Shown here: one piece after another, positions 53,342 through 60,976 of the stretch
How positions within the stretch are numbered: the first letter of the stretch is position 1
Layout of the letters: each line of letters begins with the position of its first letter
Assembly (NCBI RefSeq): GCF_040706615.1
Contig: NZ_JAPDRF010000005.1
Location: 372,001 to 436,000, forward strand
From: Lentisalinibacter sediminis
GTDB taxonomy: Bacteria > Pseudomonadota > Gammaproteobacteria > Steroidobacterales > Woeseiaceae
DNA: 64,000 nt
Direction: 5' to 3'
Made by a program: the position numbers and the translations under genes
The notes under the pieces: generated by a model
What the model saw: the letters and a program-made list of their open reading frames with translations, nothing else
Databases searched by the model: none
What the model was told of the DNA's origin: nothing

Positions 53342-54016
53342 ATGGAATCCAGGAAAATGCTGGTGCTCGCCGCCGTCACGATGACGACCTTCACACTGGG
53401 CGCCTGCACGACGCTCGATCCCTACACCCGCGAAGAGAAGACGGCCAGCGCCACCAAGGGCGCAGCCATCGGTGCGGCGGCCGGCGCGGTCATCGGCCTT
53501 ATCTCCGGGGACGACGCGGTGGAGCGCCGTCAGCGCGCACTGATCGGCGCCGGTATCGGCGCGCTCGCTGGCGGCTCCGTCGGCTATTACATGGACCGCC
53601 AGGAGGCGGAACTGCGCGCCGAACTCGAAGGCACCGGCGTGAGCGTCACCCGCATGGGCGAGAACATCACGCTCAACATGCCGGGGAATGTGACCTTCGC
53701 CACCGACAGTGCCGATCTGAACCCCGCGTTCTTCGACGTTCTGAACTCGGTCGCCAAGGTCCTCGACAAGTACGAGCAGACGGTGGTGGAAGTTGCCGGC
53801 CACACGGACAGCACGGGTACGGACGAATACAACCAGCGGTTGTCCGAGCGGCGGGCCGCGTCGGTGGCGCGCTTCCTCCAGTCCCAGGGCGTGATGAATC
53901 AGCGCATCATCACGGTGGGCATGGGCGAGAGTCGGCCAATCGCCGACAACTCGACGCCGGAAGGCCGCCAGGCCAACCGGCGGGTGGAACTGACGCTGGT
54001 GCCCGTCACCGCCTGA
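53342..54016 (+). CDS. OmpA family lipoprotein with glycine zipper
   Basis: 224 aa. The signal peptide ends in the lipobox LGAC (Cys ~22). Two glycine-zipper stretches follow (GAAIGAAAGAVIGLISG and IGAGIGALAGGSVGYYMD). The C-terminal OmpA peptidoglycan-binding domain has NVTFATDSADLNP, VEVAGHTDSTGTDEYNQRLSERRA and GESRPIADNSTPEGRQANRRVE. This is the YiaD-like arrangement that links the outer membrane to peptidoglycan. A TATACT box at 53225-53230 could be its -10; the ribosome site is AGAGAGGA. Confidence 0.93.
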   Translation: MESRKMLVLAAVTMTTFTLGACTTLDPYTREEKTASATKGAAIGAAAGAVIGLISGDDAVERRQRALIGAGIGALAGGSVGYYMDRQEAELRAELEGTGVSVTRMGENITLNMPGNVTFATDSADLNPAFFDVLNSVAKVLDKYEQTVVEVAGHTDSTGTDEYNQRLSERRAASVARFLQSQGVMNQRIITVGMGESRPIADNSTPEGRQANRRVELTLVPVTA

Positions 54017-54020
54017 CGGA

Positions 54021-54380
54021 GTGCCGGCGAGGCGAAGGAAGAAGGGCCGGTCGGGCGCGGAGCCCGACCGGCCCTTCGACAAGCGGACGCAGGACGAATG
54101 GGTGGAGGGCACCGGCCGGGTGGTGCGCCTCCTCGGCGACGACGACGAGTACGGCCCCCACCAGCGCTTCGTCGTGAGGACGCCCGCGGGTCAGTCGCTG
54201 TTGATCGCGCACAATCTCGAGGTGGCCCCGAGGGTGCCGCTGGGCATGGCGGACCGGATACGTTTCCGTGGCCTCTACGAATGGAACGACTTGGGCGGCA
54301 CCGTGCACTGGACCCATCACGATCCCCGCGGCCGCGAAGACGGCGGCTGGGTGGAGTACCGACAACGGCGGTATCGTTGA
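54021..54380 (+). CDS. DUF3465 domain-containing protein
   Basis: 119 aa from GTG 54021, 4 bp after the OmpA-like gene. The DUF3465 core is GTGRVVRLLGDDDEYGPHQRFVVRTPAGQSLLIAHNLEVAPRVPL, then FRGLYEWNDLGGTVHWTHHDPRG. An OB-like beta-barrel is likely. Members are often exported, but this copy has only a short basic N-terminus (ARRRKKGRSG). Role unknown. It converges with rpoH (10 bp apart). Confidence 0.88.
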   Translation: MPARRRKKGRSGAEPDRPFDKRTQDEWVEGTGRVVRLLGDDDEYGPHQRFVVRTPAGQSLLIAHNLEVAPRVPLGMADRIRFRGLYEWNDLGGTVHWTHHDPRGREDGGWVEYRQRRYR

Positions 54381-54390
54381 GAGCAGCGCC

Positions 54391-55248
54391 TCAGACGCCC
54401 ATTCGGGTCTGCAGCTTCTTGATGGCCGCGCTCTCGATCTGACGGATGCGCTCAGCGGAGACGCCGTAGTGGTCCGCCAGATCCTGCAGGGTCATCTTCT
54501 CCTCGCTGAGCCAGCGGCTCTCGAGAATGTGCCGACTGCGTTCGTCGAGCGTGTTCAGCGCCTCCACAAGTCGGCCTGAGGTCTCCTGCTCCCAGTCCTC
54601 GCCTTCTGCCAGCACCGCCGGATCGGCATCCGGGCTCGGCAGATAGTGGGCGGGCGTGTAGGCCTCCTCGTCGTCCACCGGCAGGTCGAACGTGCTGTCA
54701 CGGGCCGCCAGCCGTTTCTCCATCTCGGTGACTTCGGCGGTGCTGACGCCCAGGTCCTGCGCTACCGCTTCGGTCTCCTCCGGCGACAGCCAGGCGAGGC
54801 TCTTCTTGGAGCGGCGCAGATTGAAGAACAGCTTGCGCTGTGCCTTGGTCGTGGCCACCTTGACCACGCGCCAGTTGCGCAGCACGAATTCATGGATTTC
54901 AGCGCGGATCCAGTGCACGGCGAACGACACCAAGCGCACCCCCACATCGGGGTCGAAGCGTTTCACGGCCTTCATCAGGCCGACGTTGCCTTCCTGGATC
55001 AGGTCGTTGAGCGCCAAACCGTAGCCCATGTAGCCCTTTGCGATGTGCACCACGAAGCGCAGATGTGCGAGCACCAGCGAGCGAGCGGCGTCCAGGTCTT
55101 CATCGTCCCGGAAACGGCGCGCGAGGGCCTGCTCCTCGTCCTTGCTGAGCACAGGCACGGACCCCACCGCCTGGATGTAGGCGTCGAGGCTGCCCACCGG
55201 TCCGGCGAGCATCATTTCCTGTTCTCTGCGAGCCATAGCTGTGGTCAT
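54391..55248 (-). CDS. rpoH: heat-shock sigma factor RpoH (sigma32)
   Basis: 285 aa. Region 2 contains FVVHIAKGYMGYGLALNDLIQEGNVGLMKAVKRFDP and the core-binding/-10 stretch; the RpoH box is QRKLFFNLRRSKKSL. Region 4 ends in LQDLADHYGVSAERIRQIE. It directs transcription of heat-shock genes. A perfect CIRCE operator covers its promoter (55294-55320), which would put rpoH under HrcA repression. Gene order is close to ftsYEX-rpoH of other gammaproteobacteria, but a tetR gene separates it from ftsX. Confidence 0.97.
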   Translation of the reverse strand: MTTAMARREQEMMLAGPVGSLDAYIQAVGSVPVLSKDEEQALARRFRDDEDLDAARSLVLAHLRFVVHIAKGYMGYGLALNDLIQEGNVGLMKAVKRFDPDVGVRLVSFAVHWIRAEIHEFVLRNWRVVKVATTKAQRKLFFNLRRSKKSLAWLSPEETEAVAQDLGVSTAEVTEMEKRLAARDSTFDLPVDDEEAYTPAHYLPSPDADPAVLAEGEDWEQETSGRLVEALNTLDERSRHILESRWLSEEKMTLQDLADHYGVSAERIRQIESAAIKKLQTRMGV

Positions 55249-55290
55249 TTCCTTATTCCCTACCTCTCCCGTTCAGGACTTGCATTCAAA

Positions 55291-55320
55291 ATATTAGCAC
55301 TCACATCTTCAGAGTGCTAA
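55291..55320 (-). promoter_or_regulatory. CIRCE element (HrcA operator) in rpoH promoter
   Basis: TTAGCACTC (55294-55302) and GAGTGCTAA (55312-55320) with exactly 9 bp between them form the perfect CIRCE consensus. On the minus strand a -10-like TAATAT (complement of 55291-55296) overlaps the inner arm, and a TTAGCA in the outer arm sits 18 bp upstream as a possible -35. The site is 46-72 bp upstream of the rpoH start; the only other nearby gene, tetR, starts 189 bp away with its own promoter. Confidence 0.9.
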
Positions 55321-55446
55321 AAGACTGGCGTCCCACCCTGCAGTGGCTCCCGGTCAGGGTATTCGCCTCCTTCCGGTCGCCGGATGCGGCGGCGCGTATT
55401 CCTCTGTCCGCCGACGCCATCTCACGACCCGAATAATAGCACATTA

Positions 55447-55475
55447 TTGAATACTTATTCAAGAATGGGTAACAT
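55447..55475 (+). promoter_or_regulatory. tetR promoter with palindromic operator
   Basis: TTGAAT (55447-55452) and TAACAT (55470-55475) are spaced by 17 bp, a good sigma70 promoter. The perfect 16-bp palindrome TTGAATACTTATTCAA (55447-55462) covers the -35 box, as expected for autorepression by the TetR-family product encoded downstream. Confidence 0.7.
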
Positions 55476-55508
55476 CATGACCCTACGGGGTTTCAAGGGC
55501 GGGAGGCC

Positions 55509-56126
55509 ATGCCACGACCACCATCTTTCGACCGGGCGGAGGTCATCGAGCGTGCCACGGAGGTTTTCTGGCAACGCGGCTACCGGGGCACTTCAGTCAG
55601 CGACCTGGTCCAGGCTACCGGGCTGAAGCCGGGCAGCCTCTACGCCGCATTCGGCAGCAAGAAGGGCGTCTTCCTGGAAGTGCTGAGGGCCTACCAGGCC
55701 GACTCCGCCGAGCGCCTCCGCGAGTCGCTGCGCGAGGCCGATTCTCCACTGGAGGCGATCCGGCGCTTCTTCCTGGCGCTGGTCGACGAAACCCTGGACG
55801 ACCCGAGGCATCGCGGCTGCCTGATGGTGAACGCGATGCTGGAGTATTCCCATCACGACCCGGACGTGCAGGGGGAGCTCGTGGGTGGTCTGAGCCGCAT
55901 CGAGTCGCTGTTCGGCCGGGCGCTGCGGCGCGCGAGCGAGAATGGCGAGCTGGACCCCAGGCTCGATGCCGATGCCACCGCCGCATTCCTGGTCAACAAT
56001 CTGTGGGGCATCCGCGTGATCTGCCGGGGCCGTCCCTCCCGCGAGGCGGTGGAGGGCATCGTGCGCACGGTGCTCGCGGCGCTGGCCGCCTCCGCCGATC
56101 AGCGGGGTTCGATGCGCCGCATGTGA
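55509..56126 (+). CDS. TetR/AcrR family transcriptional regulator
   Basis: 205 aa. The N-terminal HTH reads RAEVIERATEVFWQRGYRGTSVSDLVQATGLKPGSLYAAFGSKKGVFLEVL. The C-terminal ligand domain contains HRGCLMVNAMLEYSHHDPDVQGEL, with a Cys (CLMVNA) at the position seen in several redox- or electrophile-sensing TetR proteins; a sensing role is only inferred. GGGAGG precedes ATG 55509. It is inserted between rpoH and ftsX on the opposite strand; its last 28 bp overlap the 3' end of ftsX. Confidence 0.92.
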   Translation: MPRPPSFDRAEVIERATEVFWQRGYRGTSVSDLVQATGLKPGSLYAAFGSKKGVFLEVLRAYQADSAERLRESLREADSPLEAIRRFFLALVDETLDDPRHRGCLMVNAMLEYSHHDPDVQGELVGGLSRIESLFGRALRRASENGELDPRLDADATAAFLVNNLWGIRVICRGRPSREAVEGIVRTVLAALAASADQRGSMRRM

Positions 56127-57043
56127 CGGGCGGCGGCGAACCAGGAGCCGAACCAGCCCAGGAACGCCCCCGTCCCGAGTACGGTCAGGCTCTCCCGCCA
56201 GTCCAGCCCGCTCAAACGGAAGCCGCTGTCGTACAGGCCGGCCAGCCGGGCGACCCCGTCCGAGGTGAGCCACAGCGAGAGCGCGATCAGGGCCAGCGCC
56301 AGCAGCCCCCCGCCGACGCCGTACCAGAGACCCGAGTACAGGAATGGCCGGCGGATGAATCCGGCGCTCGCGCCGATCAGCTTGGTCACCACGATCTCGT
56401 CCCGGCGGTTCTGGATGTCCAGCCGGATGGTATTGCCGATGACGATGATCACCGCCGCGCCCAGCAGCAGGGCGGTGATCAGAATCACCCGGCGGATCAG
56501 GTCCAGGGTTGCGTTGAAGCGCTGCACCCACGCGGTGTCGAGCTGCACCACGTCGGTCTCGGGCAGGTTCGCGAGCTCCTCGCGCAGCAACTCGATGAGG
56601 GCATCGTTGCCGGCGACGGCGGGACGCACCACCAGCGTGTGGGGTAGCGGGTTGTCGTCCAGCGCGTCGAGCGCGTCGCCGAAACCGGAGCCCGCCTTGA
56701 AATCCGCCAGCGCCTCGGCGGCGCTGATGAACTCCACGCGCTCCACGTCGGCCCGGCTTTCGATGATGCCCGCGAGCCGGCGGGCATCCTCCTCGGCGGT
56801 ACCCATGTCCAGATAGACCGAGAAGTCCACCGCGCTCTCCCAGCCGCCGGACAGCCGGGCGGCGTTCTTCACGCCCAGGTGCAGACCGGCCGGCAGCGCC
56901 AGCGTGATGGCGATGACCAGCACGGTCAGCAGCGTCGACAGGGGCTGCGCGGCCAGGCGGCCGAGGGCGGCCACGGCCGTCTCCCCGTGCCGGGTCAGCC
57001 ACGCGCCCGGGCCGCCGGTGCGCCGCTCAGCCATTGCCGCCAT
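56099..57043 (-). CDS. ftsX: cell division protein FtsX
   Basis: 314 aa with four membrane segments (about 38-58, 190-215, 240-262, 285-306) and the extracytoplasmic loop between the first two. With FtsE it forms the ABC-type complex that activates peptidoglycan hydrolases at the septum. Conserved stretches are LPAGLHLGVKNAARLSGGWE and QNRRDEIVVTKLIGASAGFIRRPFLYSG. The start overlaps ftsE by 17 bp; a second ATG at 57034 is possible. Confidence 0.96.
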   Translation of the reverse strand: MAAMAERRTGGPGAWLTRHGETAVAALGRLAAQPLSTLLTVLVIAITLALPAGLHLGVKNAARLSGGWESAVDFSVYLDMGTAEEDARRLAGIIESRADVERVEFISAAEALADFKAGSGFGDALDALDDNPLPHTLVVRPAVAGNDALIELLREELANLPETDVVQLDTAWVQRFNATLDLIRRVILITALLLGAAVIIVIGNTIRLDIQNRRDEIVVTKLIGASAGFIRRPFLYSGLWYGVGGGLLALALIALSLWLTSDGVARLAGLYDSGFRLSGLDWRESLTVLGTGAFLGWFGSWFAAARHMRRIEPR

Positions 57044-57746
57044 TGCCGCGCGTCTCCTTGATCCAGACCGGGCCGTCCGGTTCCTCGTCGCCGGTCTCGC
57101 CCGCCAGCATGCCGTTGTCCAGCACGATGCGGCGGTGACCCATGCCGCCGATCAGGTGCAGGTCGTGGGAGGCCACCATCAGGGTGACGCCGACGTCGTT
57201 GAAGCGTTCGAACAGGCGCATGATCTCCAGCGAGAGTTCCGGATCCAGGTTGCCGGTGGGTTCGTCGGCGATCAGCAGCGTGGGGCGGCCGACGATGGCC
57301 CGGGCGATGCCCACCCGCTGCTGCTCGCCGCTCGACAGCGTCTCGGGCATCTGCTTCTCACGGCGCAGCAGCCCTACCTGATCCAGCGCGGCACGCACCC
57401 GGCGGCCTATCTCGCGCTTGCCGGTGCCGGTGATGATCAGCGGCAGCGCCACGTTCTCGAACACGTTGCGGTCGAACAGCAGCTTGTGATCCTGGAACAC
57501 CATGCCGATGTCGCGCCGGTACCGCGGGATGCGGCGGCGGCCGACCTTGGCGAGGTCCTGATTGTTGACGACGATGCGCCCGCGCGTAGGCCGCTCGATC
57601 AGTGCGATCAGCTTCAGCAGCGTGCTCTTGCCCGCCCCGGAATGCCCGGTGACGAAGACCATCTCCCCGGCGTCCACGTCCAGGGTGAGGCGCTGCAGCG
57701 CATCGTGGCCGGCATAGCGCTTGGTGATGTTCTCCAGGTGGATCAC
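57027..57746 (-). CDS. ftsE: cell division ATP-binding protein FtsE
   Basis: 239 aa from GTG 57746, which overlaps the ftsY stop as GTGA. Walker A is TGHSGAGKSTLLK, the Q-loop is MVFQDHKLL, the signature is TLSSGEQQRVGIARAI and Walker B is LLIADEPTGNLD. The extended C-terminal tail (VWIKETRGNGGNG) is slightly longer than in E. coli FtsE. ATPase partner of FtsX. Confidence 0.97.
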   Translation of the reverse strand: MIHLENITKRYAGHDALQRLTLDVDAGEMVFVTGHSGAGKSTLLKLIALIERPTRGRIVVNNQDLAKVGRRRIPRYRRDIGMVFQDHKLLFDRNVFENVALPLIITGTGKREIGRRVRAALDQVGLLRREKQMPETLSSGEQQRVGIARAIVGRPTLLIADEPTGNLDPELSLEIMRLFERFNDVGVTLMVASHDLHLIGGMGHRRIVLDNGMLAGETGDEEPDGPVWIKETRGNGGNG

Positions 57747-58705
57747 TGCGCCGCGCCCCCTCCCAGATCCAGCAGGGCGTCCACGAATTCCTCGGCATCG
57801 AACGGCTGCAGGTCGTCCACGCCCTCGCCGACGCCGATGTAGCGGATGGGGATGCCCAGACGGTTGGCGATGCCGAGTACCACACCCCCCTTGGCGCTGC
57901 CGTCGAGCTTGGTGACCGTGATCCCCGTGACCTTCACGGCCGCGCTGAATTTCTCCGCCTGGGACAGCGCGTTCTGACCCAGCCCGGCGTCCAGCACCAG
58001 CATCACCTCGTGAGGCGCGGTCTCGTCCTGGCGGCCCAGCACCCGGGCGATCTTGCCGAGCTCGTCCATGAGGCCGCCCTGACTCTGCAGCCGGCCGGCG
58101 GTATCGGCGATCAGCACGTCGGTGCCGCGGGCTTTCGCCGCCGCCCAGGCGTCGTAGGCCACGGCCGCCGGGTCGGCGCCGGTCTGCTGCGCCACCACCG
58201 GCACGCCGTTGCGCTCGCCCCAGGCCTGCAGCTGCTCGACGGCGGCGGCCCGGAAGGTATCGCCCGCCGCCAGCATCACGGCCAGACCCTGGTCGCCGAG
58301 GCGCTTCGCGATCTTGCCGATGCTGGTCGTCTTGCCGGCGCCGTTCACGCCGACCATCAGCAGCACCCACGGACGCGGCGCGTCCGGCACCTCGAGCGGC
58401 ACCTCCACCGGACGCAGTATGTCCAGCATGGCATCGCGCAGGCCGCGCAGCAGCGCCTCAAGGTCTTTCAATTCCTTGCGGGCGAGCTTCTTCCGCAGGG
58501 ACTCGATGATCTGCATGCTGGTCTCGACGCCGACGTCGGCCATCACCAGCCGGGTCTCGAGTTCGTCCAGCGCGTCCTCGTCGATCTTGCCGCCGGGGAA
58601 CAGGTTCGCCAGATCGTAGGTGAGCCAGGAGTCGCCCCGGTTCAGCCGTGCCCGCAGCCGTTTGAAGAAGCCCTTGCGACCGGCCTTGTCTGCAGCGTCT
58701 TTCAT
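57743..58705 (-). CDS. ftsY: signal recognition particle receptor FtsY
   Basis: 320 aa from ATG 58705. The acidic A domain of E. coli FtsY is almost absent; the protein begins with a basic segment KAGRKGFFKRLRARLNRGD and goes directly into the NG domain. GTPase motifs are GVNGAGKTTSIGKIA, DTFRAAAVEQL, DTAGRLQ and TKLDGSAKGG. It docks ribosome-SRP complexes at the membrane. It is the first gene of ftsY-ftsE-ftsX and divergent from rsmD. Confidence 0.97.
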   Translation of the reverse strand: MKDAADKAGRKGFFKRLRARLNRGDSWLTYDLANLFPGGKIDEDALDELETRLVMADVGVETSMQIIESLRKKLARKELKDLEALLRGLRDAMLDILRPVEVPLEVPDAPRPWVLLMVGVNGAGKTTSIGKIAKRLGDQGLAVMLAAGDTFRAAAVEQLQAWGERNGVPVVAQQTGADPAAVAYDAWAAAKARGTDVLIADTAGRLQSQGGLMDELGKIARVLGRQDETAPHEVMLVLDAGLGQNALSQAEKFSAAVKVTGITVTKLDGSAKGGVVLGIANRLGIPIRYIGVGEGVDDLQPFDAEEFVDALLDLGGGAAQ

Positions 58706-58815
58706 GTGCCTCGTTGTCAGTGCGCGCCGCCGCGGTATCCTGTCCGCGGACCCCGGCCCGGAGCGCGACATCTTAGCAGCACACCCCCATCTCCGGATGC
58801 CCCGCAGCGGGCGGG

Positions 58816-59433
58816 ATGATCGCGATGATGGCGCGGCGGCCTGAGCGCGGCGACCGGCGCCCGCCGGGCAGCGTCCGCATCATCGGCGGGCGCTGGCGTG
58901 GCCGTCGCCTGCCCGTGGCCGAGGCCGAAGGGCTGCGGCCGACCACCGACCGCATCCGCGAAACGCTGTTCAACTGGCTGCGGCCGTACCTCGCCGGCAG
59001 CCGGGTGGCGGATCTGTTCGCCGGCACCGGCATCCTCGGCATCGAGGCACTGTCCCGGGGCGCCGCCTCCGCGCTGTTCGTCGAGCAGGACCGTCGGCTT
59101 GCCCGCGGCATAGAACGGCGCCTCGAGACGCTGGGCGCCGGCGGCTGCCGGGTGCTGGCCGCGGATGCCTACCGTCTGCTGGCCGGCGGCGAGCCCGAGC
59201 CATTCGATGTCGTATTCCTCGACCCGCCCTACGGTCACGGCCGGCTCGACGAATTGTGTAAACTCCTCGCAGACCGCGGCTGGCTGGCGGACGACGCTCT
59301 GCTGTACCTGGAGCACGATCGCCGCTCGCCGCCCCGGCTGCCGCCGGGCCTCGAGCCCCGGCGGGAGAAGACCGCCGGCAATGTGAGATTCGTGCTGCTC
59401 GAAAGAACCGAGCCGACTGGGGGAGCGCTATGA
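58816..59433 (+). CDS. rsmD: 16S rRNA (guanine-966-N2)-methyltransferase
   Basis: 205 aa. The family start IIGGRWRGRRLPV and LRPTTDRIRETLFNWL is followed by the SAM-binding motif VADLFAGTGILGIEALSRGA and the catalytic DPPY motif (FDVVFLDPPYGHG). ATG 58816 is used; ATGs at 58828 and nearby would shorten the variable N-terminus. It is coupled to coaD by a 4-bp overlap and divergent from ftsY. Confidence 0.96.
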   Translation: MIAMMARRPERGDRRPPGSVRIIGGRWRGRRLPVAEAEGLRPTTDRIRETLFNWLRPYLAGSRVADLFAGTGILGIEALSRGAASALFVEQDRRLARGIERRLETLGAGGCRVLAADAYRLLAGGEPEPFDVVFLDPPYGHGRLDELCKLLADRGWLADDALLYLEHDRRSPPRLPPGLEPRREKTAGNVRFVLLERTEPTGGAL

Positions 59434-59915
59434 GCATCGCCGCCATGTACCCGGGGACCTTCGATCCCGTCACCCGCGGCCACGAAGACCTGGTGCGCCG
59501 GGCGTCGCGGATATTCGACCGCATCGTGGTGGCCATCGCCGCCAATCCGGGCAAGCAGCCCATGTTCGACCTGAACGAGCGCGTGGCGCTGGCGGAGGCC
59601 GTCCTGGCTGACATCCCGGGGATCGAGGTAATGGGCTACCAGGGACTCACCATCGATTTCGCGCGCCAGCACGACCTGGGGGCCATCATCCGCGGGCTGC
59701 GCGCGGTCTCCGACTTCGAGTACGAGTTCCAGCTCGCGAATATGAACCGCCATCTCACCGACGAGGTGGAGACCGTGTTCCTGACGCCCACCGAGCGCTA
59801 CACCTACATCTCCTCCAGCCTGGTCCGCGAGATCGCCATGCTGGGCGGCGACGTAGGCGAGTTCGTCTCGCCGCTGGTGGAAAAAGCCCTGCTCGAGCGC
59901 CGGCCGGCCAGCTAG
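59430..59915 (+). CDS. coaD: pantetheine-phosphate adenylyltransferase
   Basis: 161 aa, standard length. It transfers AMP to 4'-phosphopantetheine in CoA synthesis. The nucleotidyltransferase signature is YPGTFDPVTRGHEDLVRRA. The second motif is IIRGLRAVSDFEYEFQLA, and the C-terminal ISSSLVREIAMLGGDV completes the ATP site. The start overlaps rsmD as ATGA. The gene converges with mutM with a 30-bp gap. Confidence 0.98.
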   Translation: MSIAAMYPGTFDPVTRGHEDLVRRASRIFDRIVVAIAANPGKQPMFDLNERVALAEAVLADIPGIEVMGYQGLTIDFARQHDLGAIIRGLRAVSDFEYEFQLANMNRHLTDEVETVFLTPTERYTYISSSLVREIAMLGGDVGEFVSPLVEKALLERRPAS

Positions 59916-59945
59916 CTAGCGCCTTCCGGGCGGTCGCCGTCGACG

Positions 59946-60758
59946 CTATCGCTGGCAGCGGGGGCAGTAGTAGCTGGAACGCTGGCCGATCACCCGCTGC
60001 CTGACCGGTTCGCCGCAGCCCGGGCAGGGCTCGCCGGCCCGCCCGTAGACCGACAGACTCTGGCGGAAATAGCCCGGCTGGCCGTCGCCACCGTAGAAAT
60101 CCCTGAGCGTGGTGCCCCCCGCGGCGATGGCCTCGAACAACACGGACTTCACGGCATCGGCCAGGCGGTCCAGCCGCTGCCGGGAGATGCGGCCCGCCGG
60201 GCGGGTCGGGTGGATGCCGGCCCGGAACAGCGCCTCGCTCGCGTAGATGTTGCCGACGCCTACGACCACATGGGCGTCCATCAGCGCCGTCTTCACGGCG
60301 GTCCGCCTGCCGGCGAAAGCCCGCCGCAGCCAGGCACCGTCGAATGCCTCCTCCAGTGGTTCCGGCCCCAGCCGTGCCAGCAACGGGTGCTCCGCCCCGC
60401 ATGGTACCCAGTGCAGGGAGCCGAACCGCCGCGGGTCGTGGAAGCGCAGCCGGTGGCCATCGTCCAGGATCAGTTCCAGGTGATCGTGGGTACGCAGCGG
60501 CGCCCCGGCGGGCACGATGCGCAGGCTCCCTGACATGCCCAGGTGCAGCATCAGACTGCCGGTCTCCAGCCGGATCAGCAGGTACTTGGCGCGCCGGTCC
60601 ACGGCCGTTATGCGCTGCCCCTGCGCGCTGGCCGCGATGTCCGGTGCCACGGGCCAGCGCAGCCGGGGGTCGCGCACGTCGAGCGCGGCGATACGCCGGC
60701 CGGCCAGGTAGGGCTCCACGCCGCGTCGGGTGGTCTCGACTTCGGGCAATTCGGGCAT
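59946..60758 (-). CDS. mutM: formamidopyrimidine-DNA glycosylase
   Basis: 270 aa, standard length. The catalytic Pro1-Glu2 are in MPELPEVETTRRG. Lys of the beta-loop is in RAKYLL, the H2TH region is VGVGNIYASEALFRA, and the C-terminal zinc finger is CPGCGEPV ... YYCPRCQR. It removes 8-oxoguanine and formamidopyrimidines. ATG 60758 was chosen because Pro must follow the initiator Met; the open frame extends further upstream without meaning. Confidence 0.98.
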   Translation of the reverse strand: MPELPEVETTRRGVEPYLAGRRIAALDVRDPRLRWPVAPDIAASAQGQRITAVDRRAKYLLIRLETGSLMLHLGMSGSLRIVPAGAPLRTHDHLELILDDGHRLRFHDPRRFGSLHWVPCGAEHPLLARLGPEPLEEAFDGAWLRRAFAGRRTAVKTALMDAHVVVGVGNIYASEALFRAGIHPTRPAGRISRQRLDRLADAVKSVLFEAIAAGGTTLRDFYGGDGQPGYFRQSLSVYGRAGEPCPGCGEPVRQRVIGQRSSYYCPRCQR

Positions 60759-60976
60759 GGCGTACGGAGCGCGGCCTGCGCTCGAGTGGTGCTCGACCGA
60801 TGCTGGACTGGGGCCGCCATGGTATTGAATTTCGCCCGGGAGGGCACCAAATCTACCCATCGCGGTCGAAACCGTCTCCGCGTGTTTGCCCCGAGTGTGA
60901 ACCGCTCCTTTTTCGCCGGCAGGGGGTCCGTTATAGTGGGCGCCCCGTCACGGCATTCCGACAGGTATACCGACGA

